A DNA stretch of 64,000 nucleotides from Arthrobacter sp. cf158. Its GTDB lineage: Bacteria > Actinomycetota > Actinomycetes > Actinomycetales > Micrococcaceae. The stretch covers positions 62,001 through 126,000 of the forward strand of contig NZ_FNNR01000002.1 in the NCBI RefSeq assembly GCF_900106835.1, written 5' to 3'. Positions within the stretch are counted from its first letter, which is position 1, and each line of letters opens with the position of its first letter. The notes under the pieces are model-generated. The model was not told where the DNA came from, did not search any database, and saw nothing but the letters and a program-made list of their open reading frames with translations. Below are positions 38,662 to 47,686 of this stretch, one piece after another. Position numbers and translations under genes: made by a program.

Positions 38662-38784
38662 ATGAAGGTCAGGAACTCGCTGCGCGCCCTCAAGAAAATC
38701 CCCGGCGCCCAGATTGTGCGTCGGCGCGGGCGTTCGTTCGTCATCAACAAGAACAACCCGCGAATGAAGGCGCGGCAAGGCTGA
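38662..38784 (+). CDS. rpmJ: Cysteine-free ribosomal protein L36 paralogue
   Basis: Alternative L36 of 40 residues: [20 protein letters not shown] followed by a basic tail ending [11 protein letters not shown]. The zinc form of L36 has three Cys and one His; here all are absent, so this is the zinc-independent (C-) type that replaces the zinc form when zinc is short. Start ATG 38662 follows AAGGAG. It lies 47 bp after the COG0523-like gene, presumably in the same Zur-controlled transcript. It may substitute for the canonical rpmJ, which must lie elsewhere. Confidence 0.93.
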   Translation: MKVRNSLRALKKIPGAQIVRRRGRSFVINKNNPRMKARQG

Positions 38785-38809
38785 GCATGGGCCGTTGTTT
38801 AATGGGGGA

Positions 38810-39622
38810 ATGCCAATCCTGAACAAAGACATGTCCATGTGCATTTCGCTCGCGGCCCGGCCCAGCAACATCGGTACCCGGTTCCACAACTACCTGTACG
38901 ATCTGCTCGGCTTGAACTTTGTCTACAAGGCATTCGCCCCTGCTGACATCACCCTCGCGGTGGCGGGCATCCGCGGCCTCCCGATCCGGGGCGCCGCGGT
39001 GTCCATGCCGTACAAGGAAGCGGTCATCCCCCTGGTTGACGTGATGGACCCGTCGGCCAAGGCCATCGATTCGGTCAACACCATCGTGAACGACGACGGC
39101 GTCCTCACCGCTTACAACACCGACTACATCGCCATTGCCCGGCTCTTGAAGGACCATCAGGTTCCCAGCGGCCACACTGTGCTGCTCCGTGGTGCCGGCG
39201 GCATGGCCAAGGCTGTTGCCGCAGCCTTGCGGGATGCCGGGTTCACTGCTGTCACCATCGTGGCCCGCAACGAAGACACCGGCCGTGCCCTCGCGGAACT
39301 CTACGGCTTCGCATGGCAGAACGACGTCAACGGTTCCACCGCGGACCTCATCATCAATGTCACTCCGCTGGGAATGGCAGGCGCGGACGAAACGGCCCAG
39401 TCCTTCGACGACGCCACGATTGCCGCAGCGAAGGTGGTATTCGACGTCGTAGCCCTTCCCTCGGAGACGCCCCTTATTTCGGCTGCACGCGCCGCCGGCA
39501 AGCCAGTAATCACGGGCGCTGAGGTCATTGCCATCCAGGCGGAAGAGCAGTTTGTGCTCTACACCGGGGTGCGCCCGACGGCCGGGCAGGTCCGCGAAGC
39601 ATCGGAGTTCTCGCGCCGCTGA
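38810..39622 (+). CDS. Shikimate dehydrogenase-like protein (SdhL/HI0607 type)
   Basis: Oxidoreductase of the AroE fold. The 270-residue product keeps the catalytic Lys in SMPYKEAV (Lys69) and Asp in AYNTDYIA (Asp105), and the NADP loop GAGGMAKAVAAAL. The substrate-binding HSxSP motif of true AroE is replaced by ARPSNIGTRFHNYL, as in H. influenzae HI0607, whose shikimate activity is very low. The natural substrate is therefore uncertain and a second AroE is expected elsewhere. ATG 38810 is 25 bp after rpmJ; TTTAAT six bases upstream may be its own -10. Confidence 0.8.
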   Translation: MPILNKDMSMCISLAARPSNIGTRFHNYLYDLLGLNFVYKAFAPADITLAVAGIRGLPIRGAAVSMPYKEAVIPLVDVMDPSAKAIDSVNTIVNDDGVLTAYNTDYIAIARLLKDHQVPSGHTVLLRGAGGMAKAVAAALRDAGFTAVTIVARNEDTGRALAELYGFAWQNDVNGSTADLIINVTPLGMAGADETAQSFDDATIAAAKVVFDVVALPSETPLISAARAAGKPVITGAEVIAIQAEEQFVLYTGVRPTAGQVREASEFSRR

Positions 39623-39635
39623 CGGCAGGAGCACG

Positions 39636-40865
39636 TTAGGCGGTCACGGGCTCCACGACCACAGTCACTCTCTCCTCGCCAATCCGGGTGAGGACCAGGG
39701 TGGCTGTTTTCGCATCCTTGCCTTTGACGGGTTTGGCTGGGAGCAGCTGCTTCCGAAGCTCCTCCGGGGTTACCGCGGTGCCGCGCTTCTTGATGTCCAG
39801 CACCGTGATGCCGTTTTCCTTCACCCAGGTTTTGAGGGCCTTGACGTTGTAAGGCATCACCTCGAGGACCCGGTAAGCGCGCGCAAACGGCGTGTCATGC
39901 AGTTCCGGAGCGCAGATGTAAGCGATGTGCTCGTCCACCAGGTGACCGCCCAGCCGTTCGGCGACGTCGGCCACCAGGCCTGCGCGGATGACGGCACCAT
40001 CGGGTTCGTAAAGGAAGCCTTCAACACGCCCGACGGCGGCGACCGGACCGCCGTCGAAATCCTCACCGCTGGTGATTTCAGCGGCCCCCTGGCCGCCAAT
40101 CACCAAAGCGGCCCGACGTACACCGGGACGGGACACTGCGTTGAACCACAACGTCACTTCGGTGACGTCTCCGCCCACCGAGACCCACTGGGCCTCGCAA
40201 CCTGACGGTACGGAGTCGTGGGGGATACCCGGCCCCATCTTGACGCCTATGGCACGTCCGGTGGCGGCCAGCTTTTCCACGAAGGACAGTGGGGGAGAGA
40301 ACGCTTCGGGGTCCCAGATCCGCTTGGTCCCGGATGAGGACGTGGTTCGCCGGGCGGGATCCAGCCACACGCCGTCGATCCCGTCCAGTTCCACCGCCAT
40401 GGCGTCCGAGTGCACCACCGTGGCGTGCGGGAACGGCATGAGGTTGATGGTTGCGCAAGCGGCAGTGGTCTCGTCCATCTCCACCGCGGTGACTGCGATG
40501 TCCATGGACGCCATGGCCATCGAATCGGCGCCCAGACCGCAGCCGAGGTCCGCCACGTGCGCAATTCCGGCCTTGGCAAAACGTTCGGCATGCCTGGCGG
40601 CAACGTTCAACCGGGTGGCCTGTTCAAGGCCGGCCTGTGTGAACAGCATCTGACGTGCGAACTCGCCAAACTTGGCTTCTGCACGGGTACGCAGGCGGGA
40701 CTGCGTCAGGACGGCGGCAACCAGGTCAGGGGAGTGCCCCGCCTTCCGCAGGGTGGCATTGACGTTGAACGAATCGGCTTCCCGGTAGGGCCCCAATGAG
40801 GCAAGAAGTTCCCATCCTTCAGTAGTCAGCAAGGGCGCGATCTGTTCCTGCGGTGCATGAGGCAT
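39636..40865 (-). CDS. SAM-dependent methyltransferase with THUMP-like C-terminal domain
   Basis: Class I methyltransferase, target unknown, probably RNA. The 409-residue product has an N-terminal helical part, motif I VADLGCGLGADSMAMA at about 103-118, motif II TAVEMDE, motif IV WLDPARR (DPxR), and a C-terminal basic domain (LDIKKRGTAVTPEELRKQL) annotated as THUMP-like in actinobacterial homologues. ATG 40865 is preceded by TAGGCT at leaderless spacing. Divergent from a small membrane protein gene, convergent with the SdhL gene at 13 bp. Confidence 0.78.
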   Translation of the reverse strand: MPHAPQEQIAPLLTTEGWELLASLGPYREADSFNVNATLRKAGHSPDLVAAVLTQSRLRTRAEAKFGEFARQMLFTQAGLEQATRLNVAARHAERFAKAGIAHVADLGCGLGADSMAMASMDIAVTAVEMDETTAACATINLMPFPHATVVHSDAMAVELDGIDGVWLDPARRTTSSSGTKRIWDPEAFSPPLSFVEKLAATGRAIGVKMGPGIPHDSVPSGCEAQWVSVGGDVTEVTLWFNAVSRPGVRRAALVIGGQGAAEITSGEDFDGGPVAAVGRVEGFLYEPDGAVIRAGLVADVAERLGGHLVDEHIAYICAPELHDTPFARAYRVLEVMPYNVKALKTWVKENGITVLDIKKRGTAVTPEELRKQLLPAKPVKGKDAKTATLVLTRIGEERVTVVVEPVTA

Positions 40866-40872
40866 GCCATCA

Positions 40873-40878
40873 AGCCTA
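40873..40878 (-). promoter_or_regulatory. -10 TAGGCT for the methyltransferase, leaderless geometry
   Basis: On the minus strand TAGGCT ends 7 nt before ATG 40865; no Shine-Dalgarno. Confidence 0.6.
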
Positions 40879-40919
40879 ACGGCGCGGCTTATGACAACGT
40901 GACTGCTGAATCAGCCAGA

Positions 40920-40925
40920 TAGGGT
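40920..40925 (+). promoter_or_regulatory. -10 TAGGGT for the small membrane protein, leaderless geometry
   Basis: TAGGGT ends 7 nt before ATG 40933. Together with TAGGCT at 40873-40878 it makes a back-to-back promoter pair. Confidence 0.6.
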
Positions 40926-40932
40926 TGTTTTC

Positions 40933-41295
40933 ATGGAAGACAACGCAGCCCCGCATCCCTCCGCCATCACAAAGTTTGCGCGCCCTGCCCTGATAGCGGG
41001 CGCCGTAATCACGGTGGTCTGCATCGGCCTGCTGATCATTATCTTCGCGCTGGATTCCTTTAACGCGGCCACATACTCAGTGGCCGGGAAGAGCGTCAAC
41101 GACGCCACGGACGAGGCACGGGACATCCGCGAGCTGTACAGCGGCGCCCGGACCGGCGGAATTATCACCCTGGTGATCGCCGGCGTCGTAACTGTTGCTT
41201 CAGCCGTGCTGCTGTACTTGAACCGGGGCAATGCCCCGCTGGACGAGGACGATGACGGCGAAGACTATGATCTGGACGACCTCACCGGTCGGTGA
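40933..41295 (+). CDS. Small two-helix membrane protein of unknown function
   Basis: A 120-residue protein I do not recognize. It has two membrane segments: ALIAGAVITVVCIGLLIII (about 19-37) and GIITLVIAGVVTVASAVLLY (about 75-94), with about 37 polar residues between them, probably outside. The tail DEDDDGEDYDLDDLTGR is strongly acidic. ATG 40933 appears leaderless. It lies just upstream of the groES promoter but has its own -10; no functional link to groES is evident. Confidence 0.75.
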   Translation: MEDNAAPHPSAITKFARPALIAGAVITVVCIGLLIIIFALDSFNAATYSVAGKSVNDATDEARDIRELYSGARTGGIITLVIAGVVTVASAVLLYLNRGNAPLDEDDDGEDYDLDDLTGR

Positions 41296-41319
41296 CGGAC
41301 GTTCACCGATGACGAAATG

Positions 41320-41346
41320 CTGGCACTCACCTTGACCGAGTGCTAA
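41320..41346. promoter_or_regulatory. CIRCE-like operator 1 (HrcA site)
   Basis: CTGGCACTC - 9 nt - GAGTGCTAA: the right half is perfect and the left has two mismatches to TTAGCACTC. It overlaps the -35. Confidence 0.8.
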
Positions 41347-41361
41347 CGCCTTACATAGAGT
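41332..41361 (+). promoter_or_regulatory. groES promoter
   Basis: -35 TTGACC (41332-41337), an 18-bp spacer and -10 TAGAGT (41356-41361). It lies between and overlapping the two CIRCE elements, the standard plan for HrcA repression. Confidence 0.75.
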
Positions 41362-41365
41362 CTTA

Positions 41366-41392
41366 TTAGCACTCTCCCCTGGAGGGTGCTAA
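41366..41392. promoter_or_regulatory. CIRCE operator 2 (HrcA site)
   Basis: TTAGCACTC - 9 nt - GGGTGCTAA, one mismatch to the consensus inverted repeat, just past the -10. Confidence 0.92.
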
Positions 41393-41488
41393 TCACGCCA
41401 GGCGTACTTCCGGCACCGCGACGACGGTTGCACGCTCCGGCACCCTAGTTCTTAGTCCATGAATCAGCTCATGAAAAGGAGAGTCCGA

Positions 41489-41785
41489 GTGTCGGTCTCG
41501 ATTAAGCCTCTTGAGGATCGTATTGTTGTTCGCCCGCTCGAAGCAGAGCAGACCACGGCTTCCGGCCTGGTAATTCCGGACTCCGCGCAGGAGAAGCCGC
41601 AGGAAGGCGAAGTTGTTGCAATCGGCCCCGGCCGCTTCGATGACAACGGCAACCGCGTACCGGTTGACGTAGCTGTTGGCGACGTCGTCATCTACTCCAA
41701 GTACGGTGGAACCGAAGTCAAGACCGGCGGCAACGAGTACCTCGTTCTGTCCGCCCGCGACGTCCTTGCGATCGTCGTAAAGTAA
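41489..41785 (+). CDS. groES: Co-chaperonin GroES
   Basis: Heptameric lid of the GroEL folding chamber. GTG 41489 gives 98 residues ([20 protein letters not shown]), the usual size; AGGAG lies seven bases upstream, so the open frame from ATG 41459 is not used. The mobile loop [20 protein letters not shown] and [16 protein letters not shown] are standard. Controlled by two CIRCE sites; separated from groEL by a hairpin with a T-run. Confidence 0.97.
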   Translation: MSVSIKPLEDRIVVRPLEAEQTTASGLVIPDSAQEKPQEGEVVAIGPGRFDDNGNRVPVDVAVGDVVIYSKYGGTEVKTGGNEYLVLSARDVLAIVVK

Positions 41786-41796
41786 CTTCCTGGAGC

Positions 41797-41849
41797 CCCG
41801 CACCGCCGCCGCGTTGGATTCATTCCGACCCGACAGCGGTGCGGGTTTT
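41797..41849 (+). terminator. Attenuator-type terminator between groES and groEL
   Basis: CCCGCACCGC and GCGGTGCGGG form a perfect 10-bp stem with a large loop, followed by TTTT. Likely to let part of the transcripts end after groES. Confidence 0.75.
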
Positions 41850-41858
41850 CTGTCTTGA

Positions 41859-43484
<1,626 letters not shown>

Positions 43485-43502
43485 TAGACCTGCCCCAAAG
43501 AA

Positions 43503-43532
43503 CCCCGGTCACGTCCGTGACCGGGGTTTTTT
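43503..43532 (+). terminator. Terminator after groEL
   Basis: CCCCGGTCACG and CGTGACCGGGG form a perfect 11-bp stem with a 2-nt loop, followed by six Ts. Confidence 0.93.
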
Positions 43533-43648
43533 GTCGTCTCCCGCCAAGCGCGGGAGGGCTATTGTGGGCGTACGACGGCGGCGGTAACCTGACGCTAAGA
43601 CGGCGGCTTTGGGCGCAAACCAGGCCGCTTCCACCCACAGGGTGAGCC

Positions 43649-45283
43649 ATGACAGCTCCGGATACGGCATTGGACCTCGGGCGCTCGGCATACTCCGAGC
43701 GCCGCTGGCGCGATGCCTTGGAATGTCTTGTCCGCGCTGACGCTGAAGGCGGACTACCTCCCCAGGACATTGAGCTGGTGGCCTCGGTGGCCATGCTGCT
43801 GGGCCTCAACGCTGAGAGCGTGGAGTATCTCAACCGGGCGCACGACGAGTACCTGACCTTGGGGGACACGAACAGTGCAGCGCGGTGCGCCGCGTGGTTG
43901 GTCATGTTTCTTATGGACATGGGTGAGTACTCACTCGGACAAGGATGGTTGGCCCGCGCCAAGCATTTGCTTGAAGGAAGCGTGGGCCCCAGCGCCGCAG
44001 AAGGCTACCTGCTCATTCCTGCCGGGCTGGGTTTGTTGAGGGCCGGCGACCCTCAGGCCGGGCATGGCCTTTTCAGCAGGGCCCTGGAAATCGGGTCCCT
44101 CTTCCACGACCGCGACCTTCAGGCCATGGGACAGCTCGGCATGGGTACTTCTCAGGTTTCCCTTGGGCACGCGGATGATGGTCTGGAACTCCTGGATGAG
44201 GTCATGGTGTCGGTCACGGCCGGGGAGGTCTCTCCCATCCCTGCGGGAATCATCTACTGCGCAGTTCTGGGCAGTTGCCGCCTGGCCCAGGATGTCCGGA
44301 GGGCCCATGAATGGACAGCAGCACTGGAACGCTGGTGCGGGGATCGTCCGGACATGGTCATGTTCAGCGGTCAGTGCCAGGCCAACCGTGCGGAGTTGCT
44401 CATCCTGCACGGTGCCTGGAACGAAGCCCTGTCTGTGGCACGGGCGGCAGAGGGGCGGATCAGGAAAGGTGATCCTGACGCCACCTTTGGAAGCTGGTAC
44501 CAACAGGGCGAAGTTCTTCGTTTGACCGGGTGGTTGGACGACGCGGAACGTGCATATGCAAAGGCCGCAGAGACAGGCTTTGAACCCGTCCCTGGGATCG
44601 CGTACCTCCACCTGGTCCAGCACAAAGTGGCGCAGGCGAAAAACACCATGCGCCGGGCGTTGGCCGGGGCGGATCCGGCTAACCGTAGGCGACTGCTCCC
44701 GGCGGCCGTGGACATTGAGCTTGCCGCCGGCGACGTGGCCGCTGCCCGGGCCGCCTTAGATGAGTTGTCTGCACCGCTGCACAGCACGAGCCGGCCGCTG
44801 GAGCTGGCGCTGGCTTCCCTCGCCTCAGCCGCCGTGCTGCTTGCCGAGGGCCACCCCGTGGCTTCTCTTCAAGCGTCGAGGAAGGCTTGGCGGATTTGGT
44901 ACAGCCTTGAAGCCCCCTATCAAGCAGCACGGTGCAGGGTCCTTGCCGGCCGGGCGTGCGCAGCAATGGGGGATACAGACTCCGCGGCCATGGAGTTCGA
45001 GGCGGCCACCGCAGAGTTCGCTGATTTGGGGGCTACCCCGGCAGCGGCAGAAGTCCTGGAACTTGCGGGCGAAAAGCCCAAGGGCCAGTCGTCATTGAGT
45101 GCCAGGGAAATGGAAGTCCTGCGGCTCGTTGCTGATGGGCTGGCGAACAAAGCGATTGCACGCGAGCTGTATCTCAGCGAAAAGACGGTGGCCAGGCACG
45201 TCAGCAATATCCTCTCCAAACTGGCTGTGCCATCCAGGGCTGCAGCCACCAGCTACGCCTTCGAACACGGCTTGATTCACTGA
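43649..45283 (+). CDS. LuxR-family regulator with TPR-like sensor region
   Basis: DNA-binding regulator without an evident receiver or ATPase domain. The 544-residue product is a long all-helical, TPR-like array (about 1-470, repeats such as [19 protein letters not shown] and [19 protein letters not shown]) and a C-terminal LuxR helix-turn-helix (about 482-544: [20 protein letters not shown], then [16 protein letters not shown]). ATG 43649 follows AGGGTGAG. The flavoprotein gene downstream on the same strand has a 16-bp palindrome in its promoter region, a likely target. Confidence 0.85.
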   Translation: MTAPDTALDLGRSAYSERRWRDALECLVRADAEGGLPPQDIELVASVAMLLGLNAESVEYLNRAHDEYLTLGDTNSAARCAAWLVMFLMDMGEYSLGQGWLARAKHLLEGSVGPSAAEGYLLIPAGLGLLRAGDPQAGHGLFSRALEIGSLFHDRDLQAMGQLGMGTSQVSLGHADDGLELLDEVMVSVTAGEVSPIPAGIIYCAVLGSCRLAQDVRRAHEWTAALERWCGDRPDMVMFSGQCQANRAELLILHGAWNEALSVARAAEGRIRKGDPDATFGSWYQQGEVLRLTGWLDDAERAYAKAAETGFEPVPGIAYLHLVQHKVAQAKNTMRRALAGADPANRRRLLPAAVDIELAAGDVAAARAALDELSAPLHSTSRPLELALASLASAAVLLAEGHPVASLQASRKAWRIWYSLEAPYQAARCRVLAGRACAAMGDTDSAAMEFEAATAEFADLGATPAAAEVLELAGEKPKGQSSLSAREMEVLRLVADGLANKAIARELYLSEKTVARHVSNILSKLAVPSRAAATSYAFEHGLIH

Positions 45284-45297
45284 CCTTCCCTCAGGTG

Positions 45298-45313
45298 TGG
45301 GTATTAATACCCA
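45298..45313. promoter_or_regulatory. Perfect 16-bp palindrome, candidate operator
   Basis: TGGGTATTAATACCCA lies 15 bp after the luxR-type gene and about 110 bp before the monooxygenase start. With no loop it is a DNA operator rather than a terminator. Binding by the upstream LuxR protein is inference. Confidence 0.6.
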
Positions 45314-45424
45314 TGCGCCAGCGCCCGGAATGCGCAATTCGCCCGACGCGGTAGTGGAGGCTACAGCACTAAATTGGCTGTATCAGGGACCACCAAGGCA
45401 CCACTCAAGGAAGGGTAAGCAGCC

Positions 45425-46576
45425 ATGGCATCGCAACAGCACACGGAAATAGACACGGTCATCGTAGGAGGCGGACAGGCCGGCGTGGCGCTTGGCTACT
45501 GGCTGGCCCAGGAAGGCAGGGAGTTCGTGATTGTGGACGGGAATGCCCGGCCCGGAGATGCCTGGCGGCAGCGTTGGGACTCCCTCCGGCTGTTTACTCC
45601 GGCCAAGTACGACGGACTGCCGGGTAGGCCGTTCCCGGGAGACCGCCTGGCGTTCCCCACCAAGGACCAGCTGGCCGATTACGTGGAGGAATATGTGGGC
45701 CGCTTTAACCTTCCCTTCGTGTCCAACGTCCAGGTGGAAGAGATCCGTGCCGAGGGTGAGGGGTTCGTCGTCCGGGCAGGCGACCGCACGTGGCGCTCGC
45801 ACAACGTGGTGATTGCCACCGGCGGCCACCGTCTTCCGAGGCGGCCGGCGTTCGCGGCGGAACTGGACCCGCAGATACGCCAATTGCATTCACAGGACTA
45901 TAAGAACCCTGGGCAGTTGAGGGACGGGACCGTACTGGTGGTTGGGCTGGGAAACTCGGGGGCGGAGATCGCACTTGACGTGGGACAACACCATTCAACT
46001 GTTATTGCCGGAAAACCCAGCGGCGAGATGCCCATGAAGCACGGCCGGACGGCAGCACGTTTTGCCCTGCCTGTGGTCAGATTCCTGGGTGTCCATGTCC
46101 TCACGCTCAATACGCCCATAGGACGCAAGGCCGCCCCGGGTTTCAAGTCCATGGCAGCTCCGTTGATCCGGACAAAAACCAAGGACCTGGCTGCCGCTGG
46201 TGTGCAGATGGTCCCCAGGCTGGCGGGGGTCTCGGAGGTGGGAATGCCGGTCCTGGACGACGGAACACAGGTGGAGGCCGCCAACGTTATCTGGTGCACC
46301 GGCTATCACGAGGATTATTCGTGGGTGAAGCTGCCCGTCTTCGACGATCACGGTGAGCCGAAGCAGACCAGGGGTGTAGCCGACGATCTTCCGGGTGTGT
46401 ACTTCCTAGGCCAGGAGTTCCTTTTCTCGGCGGCTTCGGCAACGCTTCCCGGGGTTGCCCGGGATGCCCGCTACCTGGCCCGTCGGCTGGCCAAGGAACG
46501 CCGGCCCATGACTGCACGCCGCCAAGAGGCGGCCGGACGCCGCACAGATGAGGGCCGTTTGCCGATGAGCCGGTAG
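45425..46576 (+). CDS. Flavin-containing monooxygenase-like oxidoreductase (CzcO type)
   Basis: FAD- and NADPH-binding oxidoreductase. The 383-residue product has the FAD loop VIVGGGQAGVALGYWLAQEG (about 13-32), RQRWDSLRLFTPAKYDGLPG, the FMO-like ATGGHRLPRRP, LHSQDYKNPGQL, the NADPH loop VVGLGNSGAEIALDV (about 168-182) and IWCTGYHEDYSW. A specific substrate cannot be named. ATG 45425 follows GGAAGGG. Its last 106 bp overlap the DUF389 gene on the other strand. Confidence 0.85.
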   Translation: MASQQHTEIDTVIVGGGQAGVALGYWLAQEGREFVIVDGNARPGDAWRQRWDSLRLFTPAKYDGLPGRPFPGDRLAFPTKDQLADYVEEYVGRFNLPFVSNVQVEEIRAEGEGFVVRAGDRTWRSHNVVIATGGHRLPRRPAFAAELDPQIRQLHSQDYKNPGQLRDGTVLVVGLGNSGAEIALDVGQHHSTVIAGKPSGEMPMKHGRTAARFALPVVRFLGVHVLTLNTPIGRKAAPGFKSMAAPLIRTKTKDLAAAGVQMVPRLAGVSEVGMPVLDDGTQVEAANVIWCTGYHEDYSWVKLPVFDDHGEPKQTRGVADDLPGVYFLGQEFLFSAASATLPGVARDARYLARRLAKERRPMTARRQEAAGRRTDEGRLPMSR

Positions 46577-47466
46577 AACATCAGCACGGCCGCTGCAGCT
46601 GCCACGATTCCCACGAGGTTGAGTGCCAGCTGCATCGCCGACCCTGCCGCCTTGCTGTATTCGCCCAGCACCAGGGCAACGGCGACGTATCCGGCGGCAG
46701 GGACGGTGGTCACGGATATGAAGACCCCCACCAAGGCGGAAGATCTGTGGCTGATCATGGAGAGCATGCCCGCAGCGCCGGCCAGTGCCGCCACAATCAG
46801 CGAGTACGGGCCCGGGTGGTAGATGAACTCGACGGCTGATCCCCGGTCCAGCGTGTCCCGGGGAAACAAGCCCAAGGGGATGGATAACCACGCCGCCAAT
46901 GCCGTCACCACCATGGCCAGTGGGAAGCCGACGCCGAGGGCCACCAGGGAAGTCCGTACCAAACGCCACTTCCGTTCCACCAGTCCCACAGCCAACGCTG
47001 CCAGTGGTCCGAACTCGGGCCCCACCACCATCGCGCCCACAATTGCGATGGTGGAATCGGTCACAATGCCGATTGCGGCCAACTGCGTGGCAATGACCAG
47101 GAAGGCCAGGAAGCTCCATGTGAGTTTCGAGTCCTCACCGGTTTGCCGTGAGACCTCATCCCAGATGACCGAGTCCGCGGACTCGCCGGGGGCGGAGTCC
47201 TCGGCGGCGTCGGCTCGTTTGGACAAGACGAGGTCCGGCGATGAGATGGAGATGGAACCCAGCTCCGGAACCTTGAGGGCATGAAGCCGTTCGATCAGCT
47301 CTTCCGCGGATTCCCGGGCGATCTGGACGGTTATCACATCGCCCGGAGGCACCACGGATGCGCCCCTGTGCAGTGCTACCTCTGCGGCACCTGTTTGACC
47401 GGAGCAGCATTCAAGGACGGCGTCGGACAACTCCGCAGGCACGCACAGGCGCAGTTGCACGATCAT
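46471..47466 (-). CDS. DUF389/TIGR00341-family membrane protein
   Basis: Membrane protein of unknown function. ATG 47466 (331 residues, MIVQLRLCVPAELSDAVLEC) follows AAAGGAAA; the frame continues to 47802 without a credible start. Residues 1-110 form a soluble ferredoxin-like domain; then about six membrane helices with SFLAFLVIATQLAAIGIV, VGAMVVGPEFGPLAALAVGL (family signature) and SMISHRSSALVGVFISVTTV. The Arg-rich tail lies in the 106 bp overlapping the convergent monooxygenase gene. A transport role is suspected only from topology. Confidence 0.82.
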   Translation of the reverse strand: MIVQLRLCVPAELSDAVLECCSGQTGAAEVALHRGASVVPPGDVITVQIARESAEELIERLHALKVPELGSISISSPDLVLSKRADAAEDSAPGESADSVIWDEVSRQTGEDSKLTWSFLAFLVIATQLAAIGIVTDSTIAIVGAMVVGPEFGPLAALAVGLVERKWRLVRTSLVALGVGFPLAMVVTALAAWLSIPLGLFPRDTLDRGSAVEFIYHPGPYSLIVAALAGAAGMLSMISHRSSALVGVFISVTTVPAAGYVAVALVLGEYSKAAGSAMQLALNLVGIVAAAAAVLMFYRLIGKRPSSVRRPAASWRRAVMGRRSLASRRAR

Positions 47467-47643
47467 GGGGTTTCCTTTCTGTGGTTCCGATCCAGAGTAG
47501 TTCCGTGGAGACGAAAGCAGAGTCATTCGGCACAGGCCACGCACAGGTATGTCTGGGAAGATACATAGCCGGACCTGAGCTAATTGGGCTTCGGAAGAGG
47601 GTTCACAGGGCGGTCCCGACTGGGGTGGGGCCGCCAACCCGCG

Positions 47644-47649
47644 TATGAT
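47644..47649 (+). promoter_or_regulatory. -10 TATGAT upstream of the acyltransferase pair
   Basis: TATGAT lies 37 nt before GTG 47687, which has its own GAGGA, giving a normal short leader. It would also lie just upstream of the alternative ATG 47645. Confidence 0.5.
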
Positions 47650-47686
47650 TGATGCTTTGTGCCACAGCTTTGAGGAACTGCCTAAC

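Noticed and set aside
45298..45313. Terminator after the LuxR-type gene
   Set aside because: The palindrome has no loop and no T-tract, so it cannot act as a rho-independent terminator; an operator is more likely.
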